From NCBI RefSeq assembly GCF_010093535.1, contig NW_022985203.1, positions 248,001-312,000 on the forward strand: a DNA stretch of 64,000 bases, written 5' to 3'. The notes beneath the pieces are model-generated. The model saw nothing but the letters and a program-made list of their open reading frames with translations, was not told where the DNA came from and searched no databases. The position numbers and the translations under genes were made by a program. Shown here in pieces: positions 43,969-55,244 of the stretch (within the stretch, counting starts at the first letter, position 1; the number at the start of each line of letters is the position of its first letter). Origin of the DNA: Lindgomyces ingoldianus (taxonomy: Eukaryota; Ascomycota; Dothideomycetes; Pleosporales; Lindgomycetaceae).

Positions 43969-45867
43969 CTATATCTTATCACTCCACCTTCCTCCTCCAC
44001 CGCCACCGGAATGGACGCCGGCCTTGCTCTCGGCTCCGGCATACTTCTTCTCTTCGTCCTCCCACTTCCTGCGCTCGACTCTTCTCCTCGCTGACCACGC
44101 ACGCGCAAATTTCCAGGCCTCGGTATCAGCTAGATTCCACTGTTCTACCATTAAGACAATATCTACCATCCGTCTGTTCTTGCTTTTGAGGGCTTCCCTT
44201 GCCTTTTTCAAGCGTTCTTCCTCTTTTTTGATCCACTTCTCCTCTGGTACTTCGACATTTTGCAAGGGAGCTGGTGGTTTTGGCCGTGGAAATATGATCA
44301 ATTCGGATGTTTTATCTGGAGAACTGGGTTCATTGTTTGGTGATGCGGTTTGTGGGAGGTTGAATCCAAAGATCCAGTCCAGGTCGACTTGGGATTCGCG
44401 TTCGGCGGTCAACCAGAGGGAGTTGGAGGCGGAGAGTGGGGCAGCAACGGCTTCTTTGAAATGTACGACTCGGTCTTGCCCACTACGTTTGTCGCCAAGA
44501 AGTTCCTTGGTTGTGGCAAGGATCCATTGGTTGCGGGCCGCTTGCCGGCGGATGAAGTTGCTATCCAGCGTGTCGCGGGTGTAATGAAGAAGATTGAGAG
44601 TATATGGGTGCGGGACCGTGCTGATTGTGTACAGCACAGAGCTGTTCTTGTGCGACGTTGAGAGTTCGAGTTTCATGGGTTTGTTTGGATCGCACGGCGT
44701 GCATTTTGGCTTGTTTGGAGGGCATGATTTGGGAACAGGAGACGTTGGGCACTGGGTGAGGTTGCGCGCAATGTCGATAGCTTCATACATCAGTGCTGTG
44801 GTATGCTCTGGGAGAGGCTTCAGAACGGAGACACCTTCGGTGAAGATGTTTTGGAAGGTGAGGTGAAGGTGGGAGTTGATGAGACTTGCGAGCATCTCAA
44901 GCCCCTCAACTCGGGTCTTATCGGTAATCTTCTTAGCGAGGGTCTCGTATGTGGAGGTAATTGTGCTGGTGGAATAGTAGGCAATGCCATTGGCCTTTGA
45001 GTCGACCGCGATGTCATTCTTCGGAAGGAGGCTGACCATCACCCCACCTTCCTTCTTCCCCAATGCTGCAATTTTGTCCTTGTTTGCGGTTAAGTTCTTA
45101 AACAGAGGGTTGTCGATGGCCTTCTTGACAGCAGCATTGACAGCAGCAGCCTCACCGAAGAAGACACCACTCTGCAATGATTCGACACGGGACAACACGG
45201 GATATTCGTTCCTCCTCAGGAAGCTCAGCATGGGGTTGTCGTACTCGGCCATGGGCAGGGCAAGCCAATTAGCGAGAACACCGCCTCCCATGTGTCCCCA
45301 GGCCAGCCACTTCATCAGCTCGAGCTCGGTCTTGGACTCAAGCTTCAGCCGTTGTACAAGTTGGTATTGGGGGTGCTTCATAGCCTCTGCGCGAGAGAGC
45401 ACCTGCGGCTTGAAGCCCTGGGCCCACCACGCTCTTCTCCATGCCAGGATCAGCCTGTGCTCGGCCTCTGACACAGCCTCCTCCTGCTTTCCACGCGCAT
45501 CATAGAATGTGTAGATAGGAGGCCGTTCCTTAAGCGGCGGGAGCACGGCGCGATTCTCGTCAAGGGTAGTGGAAGAGGAGAAAGGATTTCGCCATTTAAA
45601 ATCGGCGAGCCACTCTATGGCGCGGTAGGCGCTTGAGACAGTACTGTTGGGTTGTACTGGTGGTTTGTGGGCGGAGGGTCCGAATGGCTGCGGGAAATTT
45701 GACAGGTGCTCCGTGACTTCGTCGACGTAGGGTATCTCAGAGGAGGAGGGACCAAACAGACGAAGAGTGACAATGAAGAACGTACTGAGGGCAAAGAGGA
45801 GCTGGAAGCGTCGCGGTGGCATTTGGAGCCGTAGCGGGCGGCCGAAGCACAATCGCTGGACAGGCAT
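43969..45867 (-). CDS. Type II membrane protein, unknown role
   Basis: A single-exon protein of 632 residues. A basic N-terminus leads into one membrane helix (FQLLFALSTFFIVTLRLFG, about residues 21-39), so the bulk should lie in the secretory lumen. The luminal part carries several N-glycosylation sequons (NST, NLT, NSS) and a short Cys-rich loop (CPTSPVPKSCPPNKPKC). A conserved-looking region around MKWLAWGHMGGGVLANW and YDNPMLSFLRRNEYPVLSR resembles the layout of Golgi glycosyltransferases, but I could not assign a family. The C-terminus has a Lys/Arg/Glu-rich helical stretch and a Gly run (SGGGGGGRW). The start could also be an in-frame Met 15 codons later (MPPRRFQLL). It is divergent from the LYS2-like gene. 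Confidence 0.82.
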   Translation of the reverse strand: MPVQRLCFGRPLRLQMPPRRFQLLFALSTFFIVTLRLFGPSSSEIPYVDEVTEHLSNFPQPFGPSAHKPPVQPNSTVSSAYRAIEWLADFKWRNPFSSSTTLDENRAVLPPLKERPPIYTFYDARGKQEEAVSEAEHRLILAWRRAWWAQGFKPQVLSRAEAMKHPQYQLVQRLKLESKTELELMKWLAWGHMGGGVLANWLALPMAEYDNPMLSFLRRNEYPVLSRVESLQSGVFFGEAAAVNAAVKKAIDNPLFKNLTANKDKIAALGKKEGGVMVSLLPKNDIAVDSKANGIAYYSTSTITSTYETLAKKITDKTRVEGLEMLASLINSHLHLTFQNIFTEGVSVLKPLPEHTTALMYEAIDIARNLTQCPTSPVPKSCPPNKPKCTPCDPNKPMKLELSTSHKNSSVLYTISTVPHPYTLNLLHYTRDTLDSNFIRRQAARNQWILATTKELLGDKRSGQDRVVHFKEAVAAPLSASNSLWLTAERESQVDLDWIFGFNLPQTASPNNEPSSPDKTSELIIFPRPKPPAPLQNVEVPEEKWIKKEEERLKKAREALKSKNRRMVDIVLMVEQWNLADTEAWKFARAWSARRRVERRKWEDEEKKYAGAESKAGVHSGGGGGGRWSDKI

Positions 45868-46534
45868 TTCGACGAATACAGCGAAATGAGAACGGCGATC
45901 ACGACATTAGAAGACGTCCTCAGTGAAAGAGTGACGGTGGAGACTGCGATTATAATTTTTAGATGAGCGTAGATACGACAGCACCTAGGTGACGCGGCGC
46001 GGCAGGAGCGGCCTCAGGCGGTTGCCAGAAGAGGGGAAACCACAGAAGGAAAGGAAGGAAGGATGGAAGGAAGGGAAGGAAGGTCACAGCAATACAAGAA
46101 TGCAGATTGTAGTCAAGAATTGGAGGAAGATATTGCCCGTAGCATGTCGCACACCCCCCAGCACGATGCTCTCGCCAGTGTTCCTAAGAGGCTGAAGGCT
46201 GCCAATAATTCTAGGGCTGATCTCGGGCGCCGGCGAAACTGTTCTTCCTGTAACCCCAGATTTCACACAATTTCCCGGACAATCTCTCTGCGCGTCCAGT
46301 TCCGATGTCGCATGAGTCAAGAGAAATTCCCGATGCGCGCTTTTTATCCCTCTTCTCCCCGCCTGACCTCCGATTTATTGATTTCGTAGTTAGAAGCTGT
46401 GCCTCACATCAGTTGCACTTTTCTGCTTTATTTGTTTGGGGTCAATTGCTCTTGAGCCACTTCTTCAACTTCCATATCGTTGGCTGGGGCGTTGCTCATC
46501 AAGTAGACTCTCACAAAACTAATTAACCGCGACA
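45868..46534. promoter_or_regulatory. Divergent promoter, membrane protein / LYS2-like
   Basis: 667 bp between divergent starts. It contains a GGAA-rich purine tract at 46046-46083. I searched it for the missing N-terminal coding part of the reductase and found none. Confidence 0.55.
46046..46083 (+). repeat. GGAA-type purine microsatellite
   Basis: Repeated AAGG/GGAA units in the divergent promoter; a nucleosome-poor polypurine tract of this kind is common in fungal promoters. Confidence 0.6.
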
Positions 46535-49500
46535 ATGGGCTCAGTCCCCTCTCTCGACATCCCAGACCCTACTGCCGACCTCCATTGGTCTGATTTCAAG
46601 GGTCCAATCCACGAAATATTTGCCTCAAATGCTAGAAAACACCCCGCACGAGCATGTGTCGTCGAGACAGCTACAAGCAGCACTCCAGAGCGGAGGTTCA
46701 CATATAGGCAGATCTTCGAGGCCACCTCGATTCTGGCACACCACTTCGTGCAACATGGAGTCCAAAGAGGGGAGGTGGTCATGATCTTCGCGCATCGGGG
46801 CGTGGATTTGGTGGTGGCCATCATGGCTGTACTTGCTGCTGGAGCTACATTCTCGGTCCTAGATCCACTGTGAGAAGTCCGGGCTTATCGCTGGAACGTT
46901 TTCTGATACTTGGCCCAGATACCCTCCAGACAGACAGTGCATCTATCTAGAAGTATCACAACCACGGGCGCTCGTCGTAATCGACAAGACTACTCAGGAA
47001 GCAGGTCCCCTTTCGGACCAAGTTCGTGCATACGTAGCAGAAAATCTGAACCTAAGAGCCGAAGTGCCGGCCTTGCAACTGAAGGACGATGGCTCGCTTG
47101 TGGGGGGCCCCAAAGACGGCAAGGACTGCCTAGACGACCAGCAAAAACTTAAGACAGACTTGCCAGGCGTTTTGGTAGGACCAGACTCTACTCCAACTCT
47201 GTCCTTCACGTCCGGATCGGAAGGGAGGCCAAAGGGCGTCAAAGGCCGGCACTTCTCGTTGACACACTACTTTCCTTGGATGTCAGAAACTTTTGGACTC
47301 TCAGAAAATGATAAGTTCACCATGTTGTCTGGAATTGCTCACGACCCTATCCAGCGCGATATTTTCACACCTCTGTTCCTCGGTGCCCAATTACTGGTCC
47401 CGAGCAAGGAGGATATCCAGCATGAGAAATTGGCGGAGTGGATGCGCAAATACGGCGCAACAGTGACTCATCTTACCCCAGCTATGGGTCAGATCCTGGT
47501 CGGAGGTGCTTCGGCAATTTTCCCTGCCCTGCATCACTCCTTCTTCGTTGGTGACCTGTTGATTAAACGAGACTGCAGAAGGCTGCAAGATCTTGCGCCT
47601 AACGTTCGCATCGTAAACATGTACGGCACCACAGAGACGCAGAGAGCAGTGAGCTACTACGAAGTGCCAAGTCGGAGTGAAGCCCCAGAATTTCTCGATG
47701 GCCTTGGAGAAGTGATCCCTGCAGGCCGAGGAATGAAGAACGTCCAGCTACTTGTTGTAGATCGCGAGGATCGGAACAAGGTCTGCGCACCTGGACAGAG
47801 CGGTGAAATATACGTCCGCGCCGGCGGCCTTGCAGAAGAATACTTGGGACTGCCTGATCTCACAGCTACCAAGTTCGTTGAGAATTGGTTCGTTGACCCA
47901 CAGAGGTGGGTAGAAGAAGACAAAAAGAGAGTGGAGAGCCAAACAGAGCCCGAACCGTGGCGGCAGTTCTGGAAAGGACCACGAGACCGGTTGTATCGAT
48001 CTGGTGATCTAGGCCACTATGGACCAGATGGAAATGTACACTGCACGGGACGAGTTGATTCGCAAGTCAAGATTCGAGGATTCCGTATCGAACTTGGCGA
48101 AATCGACTCTCATCTCGCTGCTCATCCCCTAGTTCGCGAGAATGTCACCTTGCTGAAACGTGACGCATACGAAGAACCGACTCTCGTCAGCTACATTGTT
48201 CCAGAAATGAAGCGATGGTACCAGTGGCTCGAAGAGAGGGGCGCGAAAGATAACCCCACAGACACGAGCATGGTCGGCATGCTCAAGCGCTTTAAATACC
48301 TCCGAGACGATGTGCGAGAGCATCTTAAAAAAAAACTCCCGGCGTACGCAGTGCCCTCTGTGCTCGTCCCACTCAGTCGATTCCCCCTAAACCCTAACGG
48401 TAAAGTCGATCGTCCGGCCTTGCCCTTCCCAGAACCCCAGCAACTAGCAGCAGCAGGCGCGAGGCGACCATCCCAGCTTGGTAAAGCTCTAACGCCCACA
48501 GAAAAGCATGTAGCGGAGATCTGGGCAGGCCTACTTCACAGCGTCGCTGCTGATAGTATTAGCGGTTCTGATTCTTTCTTCGATCTTGGAGGCCATAGCA
48601 TCATTGCACAGCAACTACTTCTCAAGATCCGGCAACAATGGAAAGACGTCGATGTCCCTATGAACACCATTTTCCAGCATCCCACCCTGCGCGGCTTCTC
48701 CGCCAGTATCGACCAGGCCCTAGATCCTATCGGTCTTCGTCTAGATACCGGAGAAGCCATCGAGGACGATGTCGAGGATGAAGATTACTCCGCTGATGCC
48801 CGTGATCTCGCGAAACAATTGCGTGACTTCAAGACCAAAGAGCTACTGAATCCCGGACAAGAAGTACATACTTTCCTAACCGGTGCTACGGGTTTCCTTG
48901 GCGCATACATCCTCCGAGATCTTTTGTCACGACCCGGGAAAGTCACCGTTCTGGTCCGGGCAAAAGACGCAGACGCCGCTCTTGGTCGCATCAGGGAAAC
49001 ATGCCAAGCTTATGGTATCTGGGTCGACAGCTGGACGTCTCGACTCGAATGCGTGGTCGGCGATCTTGAGAAACCTAATTTTGGCCAGCCACCCGAGACC
49101 TGGAATCGCCTTGCTGATGAAGTCGATGTCGTGATCCACAACGGAGCGTTAGTTCACTGGGTCCTGCCCTACTCGCGTCTCCGCGCACCGAATGTACTTA
49201 GCACGATGACTGCGCTTGCGCTTTGTGCAGTAGGTAGAGCGAAGAATTTTGGTCTTGTGAGCTCGACGTCTGTGCTGGATTCTGAGCACTATGTCAAGCT
49301 GTCTGATAAGAGTCTGGCTGAAGGTGGAAACGGTGTCCTTGAAGCGGATGACCTGGAAGGGTCACGCAAGGGTTTAGGAACGGGCTATGGACAGAGCAAA
49401 TGGGCGGCGGAGTACTTGGCAAGGCAAGCCGGGAAGAAGGGGTTGAGGGGTGTTGTAGTGCGGCCAGGATATGTAACCGGCGATCCTGTGTCTGGAAGTA

Positions 49501-50192
49501 AGTATATATTTTGCCCTATTACTCCAACCCTCATAAGAGACCATGATGCTAACCAAAACCAAACAGCAACAAACACTGACGACTTCCTGATCCGCTTGCT
49601 AAAAGGCTGCGTCCAACTCCACTCTCGACCTGCCGTCACAAACACCATAAACATGGTCCCCGTAACCCACGTCTCTCGCATTGTCGTCGCCTCCACTTTC
49701 TCCCCACCCACATCCCCCCTCGGCGTCGCGCAAATCACATCCCATCCCCGCATAACCATGAATGCTTTCACGGGCGCTCTCGAGAAATTTGGCTACAACG
49801 TCCCGCAAGTCACTTACGACGTCTGGCGCAAGAACATGGAGTTATACGTCGCGGGTCAAGGCGAATTCGCAGACGCGAAGGATGAACACGCGCTCTTGCC
49901 GTTGTATCATTTCGTCACAGGCGATCTTCCTGCCGATACGAGAGCACCGGAACTAGATGATAGGAACGCGGCGCAGGCGCTGAAGAGCGATGCAATTTGG
50001 ACGGGCGAGGATTTGAGTAAGGGCGCGGCTGTGATGGAAGATACTGTTGGTGTGTATGTGGCGTATTTGATCGAGCTAGGGTTTATGCCAAAGCCGGAGA
50101 AGAGCGGAGAGAAGGTGCTGCCGAGGTTGGAAATTGGTGACGTTGTGAGAGAGGGAATGAAGAGGGTTGGTGGGAGGAGGGGTGTTGCTTAG
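46535..50192 (+). CDS. LYS2: LYS2-like alpha-aminoadipate reductase, short N-terminus
   Basis: Reduces alpha-aminoadipate to its semialdehyde in the fungal lysine pathway using ATP and NADPH, with a phosphopantetheine carrier. Three exons (46535-46869, 46919-49497, 49567-50192) give 1179 residues. Adenylation domain: FRGAIHDIF-like start, LSFTSGSEGRPKGVKGRH, GIAHDPIQRDIFTPLFLG, NMYGTTETQRAVSYYE, SGDLG, KIRGFRIELGEID and NPNGKVDRPALP. Carrier site: DSFFDLGGHS near residue 665. Reductase: TGATGFLGAYILRDLL near 765 and the Tyr-Lys pair in GYGQSKWAAEYL near 935. Full-length fungal enzymes are about 1390-1420 residues; the missing part is the roughly 220-residue N-terminal condensation-like region. 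The start at 46535 has a good context (GACAATGGG) and corresponds to family position PDPTADLHW. Intron 2 (69 nt) is stop-free and in frame. Other possibility: a paralogue beside a complete LYS2 elsewhere in the genome. Confidence 0.9.
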
Positions 50193-50445
50193 GTCGTAGG
50201 GCTGAGGCATGAGTTCTTAGTTTTCGTATTCTAGTTGGGGTGTGATAGAAAAAAAGTGATACGATATATGTATACTGGGGGAAAACTCTTTTTGTTTTAA
50301 TACTGTATCACTGCTACGTTTAGGAAATGGCCGTACTGAGGAGCCTGAGACTGACATATCTTATGTGAAAATATACAAATCAAAAGGTGCTGATAATGCT
50401 CGCGAGCTGCACACCACCTCCACCACCACCACCGCTTCCTTACTA

Positions 50446-53400
50446 TCATAATCCTACTTTCCCCCCAACCCCACCTCCCTCCCTCTTCTCCCTCTCCCCA
50501 GCCTCCTTAACCAACCGCTCCGCGTCGGCCAAGACATCAGTCCCAACCCGCCACGTCCTGAGCACCACGCCTTTTTCTGCAAACACTTGTTCTGCTCTAG
50601 CCCATCTCTGTCTCCAGAGTATTTCGCGTTTGTTCATACCGGCTTGTGCGAGATCATTGTATCCATTGCCATTTCCATTTCCACTCCCATTTCCATTGTT
50701 GATACCGTTTCCATTCGTAGTGTTGTTTCCATTCATGCCAAGTGTAGAGCCAGTGTTCGTGCGATTCAAATTCGCGTTTGGATATTGCGTGGATGTCGTT
50801 GTAGAGTAGGAATTCGCATGTTGCGTCACTGTAGGGCGAGTCGAGGGGTGAGGCAAGTTGGGGGCATAGTTCCATGCGCTGGCAGCTTTTGTTCCGACAT
50901 ATGAGGATGCGACTGCTGGATAGGATGTCACGCCTTTCCTGGGAGGAGGCGGCGGAGGTGGGGTTTTCTTGACTCCTTCGCCCTGTTCAGAGGAAGGGTT
51001 GGAGGCTTGAGCTTGTTTTAGTGTCGGATTGGAAGGCTGTAGGTAGGAAGATGCGGAAGGAAGGTTGTTATAAGCGGACAGGAGCTTGTCTCTTGCCATG
51101 CCGGCGTATGTTTGTTGGGAAGGTGGGATTGAGGGTTTGGGTGCGATAGGAGGTTCTGATTGCGTCGGAGGGATTGGCTGGGATAGCGGGCTGGATTGGT
51201 GGACGGTAGATGATGGGCGCCTCGGCTGGGGCGGTGGTGGGGCTTTTGATATGGATGATCCGGTTGCGAGTTGGGCTTCGCCTGATGAACTACGGAGGGC
51301 AATGGGTTTTCTTGGACGCATGGGTGGTGCTGATTTTGCGCTGCTTGTAGACGATACAGAGCCACGATGCGCAGACTTCTCGGCGAGTGTGTCTGTAGCC
51401 AACCGGCGAAGGGCTGGCGTAGATTCTGGCTCGTCATCAGATAGGTTAATGAGCTTCTCCACTGGCTGTGGAGGTGGCGGCTGCGTAGTCTTGCGGGCAG
51501 GGAGTTTGGGTCGGAGCTCAGGGTGGTCTTCATCTATCTGTGGGAATATGGATCTCGATTTTCGTCCGTTGTCATTATCCATGTCGCGAAGGGAAGCTTC
51601 AATAGCTGCTCTAAGCTCCGGGTCTTCGTCTTCTCCAAAGCCGCTAGACGACGTGGTGTAACGGCTCGGCGTGCTTCCGCTTCCACGCTGGGAAGGTGAA
51701 GACGACCGGTCCCCTGGGATAGGACCTACCGAAGGGTCAAAGAACCCTCCACCAACCGGCGTTGTAACATCTCTGATGAAGACAGCAAGAACTCGCCCGG
51801 GATTTTCGAGGACGAAATCGGTGTAGACCTCGAGGTCGGCTTCACCGCTATCGCCGACTAGTATGAAGCTTCTCTCGGGGAAGTCCCGAGCAATCTTATC
51901 GAGCGTGCTCTTCTTCCGCTCTGCCACGGGTTCGAAGATCCCTTGAAGCATTCCACTGTACTGCTTCAAATGAAAAGATCCAGGTGGAAGGCCGGCCATT
52001 GAGAAGAACTTCGAGATGACAGGATACAGTTGCCAAGGAGAATTGGATACATAGTGGAATTTCACTCCCATTTCCGCCATCTTAGTATACCACTCCTTGA
52101 CGCCCTCAATTGTAAGATCACCTAGTTCTCGGATGAATGCATTCCGGAAGATTTCTCGAGCGCCGCTACTGATTGCAGAGTGTTTGATTGTATCATCGAT
52201 ATCGCTGATCAAGCTGACACCGCGCGGTTCCGTGACTATGATTTCCTCCGTTGCGGACAGTTTATCTGATGCTAGGATCCGGACATGTGTGGGAATGAAA
52301 TCTAATGCTGCTCGAACATTGAAGTGGCCCGAAGGATTGGTATACACAGTCCTCTGCTTGGATATTTCGTCATTGTAGAAGAAGACGCTTATCGGTGTAT
52401 TCGCCATGGGAATAGCAAGGAAATGCCGAAGTCTGGCCATCAGATGCGCATTCGCTTCCGCAAGCTCTGCCGGGCTCATATTCGCAGGTTGTCTCCACGA
52501 CTCTCGCTTTTGTATTGGTTTGATCTTCTCCTCGTCTTTGAAGGAACTGGAGGACGGGGTTGGCGAGACCTTTTGCGGGCGCAGATGACCCCTTGAATCT
52601 GATGATCGAACACTATCTCTACTTTGCGCACGGTATAGATAAGTATTGTCAGAGTCGTCAGGGGTTGGCCTCTCGCTGTAGGCTCCCTGAGAGGCTGCTT
52701 CTGCCTCTTTTTCACCTTTCCTAAGAATCTCTTCGGCCTCCCTCGCGGTCAGAATATCATCACGCTGCGCCTGCCTTACCCGTGCTCGTTCGCTGTGACC
52801 TATATTCCCCGGGCTTGGTTCCCTGCTGCTGGCAGGACTCATGTTGGCGCTTGGAGGTCTTGTGCCAGCGGGTGGTGCCTGTATTCCTACAAGCTGGCGG
52901 GCTAGGCCAATGAAGAGCCTTTGCTTCCTCGACATTTGCCCTTTGTGCGGGGAGTAAATCCACCCTCGAACATCGACATCCACGAGAGCATTGTCATCCT
53001 CATAGGCATCCCATTGCTGTTTCCAAAACTCTGCATCTCCAGCGCCGGTCAAGTCTCGCACGTCGCGGCCGTCTCCCGGGGTGTCTTGGATGGTGCCAGG
53101 CTCTGCTTGGGGCTGTCGGTGGTCAGTCTGGCTCCAAACATCCGTCATGACTTCGACTTGCCTTGCTCTTAACATGCTTCCTCGCATAACTCGGAAACAA
53201 AACCATATCCTCATCCCCGTTCCTCACAACCGCCGCATCTGGGAAGCTCCCCGGCGTATCATCCTCATACTCGTACGCCGACTGGTTCCTGCTGAAGCCG
53301 GGGGCATACTGCTGCTGGTACGACTGTCTCAACTCATTCGCCGCCTTCAAGTACCCCGCCAACTTCTTCCTCCTAGCACCAGGCTCGCGGGCCCCATAGC

Positions 53401-53755
53401 TCTCCGGGTAACTCATTGCACTTCTCCTCGATGAGTCTGAGCCGTACGGCTGTTGCATCAACTTCTGCCGTCGCAGCCGAACCTCATTTTCAAGGTAATC
53501 GGAGCCTAGAAGCTTTCTCGTATGGCCGCGCAATCTCTGCAGGATCCCCGGTTTCCTCTTAAGTTTGAGCGCCTGCCTGTACAGAATGTATCTGTATATG
53601 CGTGACTGAGTCCGGTGTTGGAGGGAAGGCAGGGTCTCGTGGCGGAACTTAGAAAGGCGTGCGCGTGCCCGCTGTCTCGTGTGCGGGAACAGGTATCGCA
53701 GGAACGATGCGGTGCCGTGGGCGGTGGGCTTGCGGCGGAAAGGAGGTGTGGGCAT
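50446..53755 (-). CDS. APP1: App1-like phosphatidate phosphatase, actin patch protein
   Basis: Magnesium-dependent phosphatidate phosphatase of cortical actin patches, linked to endocytic membrane traffic. Two exons (53162-53755, 50446-53112) are joined through a 49-nt intron with a GC donor (AAG|GCAAGT) and CAG acceptor; the product is about 1086 residues. Exon 1 carries the N-terminal block YGAREPGARRKKLAGYLKAA, then FPDAAVVRNGDEDMVLFPSY. Exon 2 has the central domain with VRGWIYSPHKGQMSRKQRL, and the phosphatase motif SDIDDTIKHS (DxDxT) near residue 500, then HYVSNSPWQLYPVI and SFILVGDSGEADLEVY. The C-terminal third is disordered and Pro-rich (PPPPQP, TPPPPPPPRKG) with an Asn-Gly run, suitable for SH3 partners, as in yeast App1. 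The ATG at 53755 is the most upstream Met of the frame; a shorter start within the first 110 residues is possible. Confidence 0.92.
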
Positions 53756-54239
53756 CCAGGCCTGGAGCAAACTCCGTTTCTTGTTTGTGGGGGTGCGAAG
53801 GGGGGACTTTTAGGGGCGGAGGGGATGGCATTGCGGCCAAAATGCATCGAAATGTGAGATTCCCGCTCTGACAGCCCGGACGTCATCCTGACCTCCCCGG
53901 CCGAAAACCATGGCCACGGACTATCCACATCCAATCCGACCTTGGAACATCTACGAACTAGTACTTTGAGTCGTGTGGTTATGAATTATCTTAGCAAACA
54001 CACGTCTACATTCCATACAGTAACTCCAAATCACTACGTGTTGAACAGGGCTTTGGCCGCTACCTAAAGATACTATCTCGGTAGGGCACAGTTCCAGTTG
54101 AATACGGAAATGATATATTGATACTGCAGGTTTAGAAAACAGACCAAACCCCCCTTGAGGTGCGTATTGAATTGCGCCACAGCTCGGAGCAGAATTCCTT
54201 CCAAATAAAAGCAGTCTGCCCCTCCCTTCGAGTGCAGAG
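53756..54239. other. Intergenic: APP1 promoter, SDR 3' flank
   Basis: Holds the promoter of the minus-strand App1-like gene, which overlaps the 3' flank of the minus-strand SDR gene. No additional supported gene. Confidence 0.5.
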
Positions 54240-55244
54240 TCACTTCTTCAATATCCCCTCCAAAGCCTCTTTCACAGGGGGTACATCTTCACCCAGAACT
54301 TGGATAATTTCCGTCCAGACCCGCGCGGCAATCTTTTTATTCTCTTCACCACCAAGGCTTGGAGCAATCGGCTGGATCTGATCGTGTTGCCAAAACCTTC
54401 CGTGAACGCCTTCACCTTGCGTTGTTCCACTTACAATCATTCTCGAGCCCTGTTCCGGGGTGCGCATGAAGACTGCCGCGAAGATGGCGAGGCCAATTGC
54501 AACACCAGGGAAGTTGAAGTCTCGCCCGATCTCCGTCTTTACGGCACCAGGACATATTGAAGTGATGAGGACATTCTCACAAGAAACCTCTGCAGCGAGT
54601 GTGCTCGCAACGAACATGAGAAAGAGCTTGGAGAGCGAGTATTGTTTTCCGCCGCCAAAGTTTTCTGGAGCATTGTAGGCCTTGAGGATGTTGTCGCCTT
54701 TCAGTATTTTAGAGTCAATCTTGGCGTTTTGGTGAAGGCCTGAGTTCACGAACTCTAGGACTGGGATCTTGCCAGTGATTCGTTTTGACTCCTGAAGCTT
54801 GGGGAGGAGGAGGATTCCGAGAAGGGCTGTCGAAATAGTGTTCACTTGAAGGGTCTCTTCCCAGCCTTGCGTTGACTGCACAAAGCGGATTTTACGTACA
54901 CCTGCATTGAGGACGGCGACGTCCAAGTGGTCAAGCGTATTCACCCGCTCAGCGAAAGCGACCACACTATCATAAGAGTTCAAGTCGAGTTGCCAGACCT
55001 CCAGTTGGTCCTTCTTGCTGGTTCGGGATTCGATAATCGCTTTGGCCGCGTCTCCCTTCTTCAGATCTCGCACAGCCAGAATGACCTTGGCTGCACCCAA
55101 TGCGGCAAACTTTGCGGCTGCTTCGATTCCTATTCCCGTGTTCGCGCCGGTAACGATGACATTCTTTCCAGAAAACGACTCCCCAGTGGTGTCCTTCGGT
55201 GGGTTGATCCACTTGTTTGAGAACATGCGGAAGAGAAGCGCCAT
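54240..55244 (-). CDS. SDR, retinol-dehydrogenase-like
   Basis: NAD(P)-dependent oxidoreductase of the retinol dehydrogenase/WW-domain-oxidoreductase-like branch of SDRs, 334 residues in one exon from MALLFRMFSNKW. The cofactor loop is TGANTGIG, followed by VRDLKKG, WQLDLNSYDSV, LNAGV and the catalytic Tyr-Lys pair in QYSLSKLF, then SICPGAVKTE. A first hydrophobic region is weak, but a second (FPGVAIGLAIFAAVFM) may be a membrane-touching helix. The frame extends upstream to a Met at 55325 (MRAKQGREF), which would add 27 residues; the shorter start matches the family better. It is divergent from LSM1. The substrate is unknown; fungal members often act on secondary metabolites or lipid-derived ketones. 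Confidence 0.9.
   Translation of the reverse strand: MALLFRMFSNKWINPPKDTTGESFSGKNVIVTGANTGIGIEAAAKFAALGAAKVILAVRDLKKGDAAKAIIESRTSKKDQLEVWQLDLNSYDSVVAFAERVNTLDHLDVAVLNAGVRKIRFVQSTQGWEETLQVNTISTALLGILLLPKLQESKRITGKIPVLEFVNSGLHQNAKIDSKILKGDNILKAYNAPENFGGGKQYSLSKLFLMFVASTLAAEVSCENVLITSICPGAVKTEIGRDFNFPGVAIGLAIFAAVFMRTPEQGSRMIVSGTTQGEGVHGRFWQHDQIQPIAPSLGGEENKKIAARVWTEIIQVLGEDVPPVKEALEGILKK

Noticed and set aside
45990..46400. Upstream frames as the missing LYS2 N-terminus
   Set aside because: The translations contain purine-repeat Lys/Glu/Gly runs and none of the family's N-terminal motifs.
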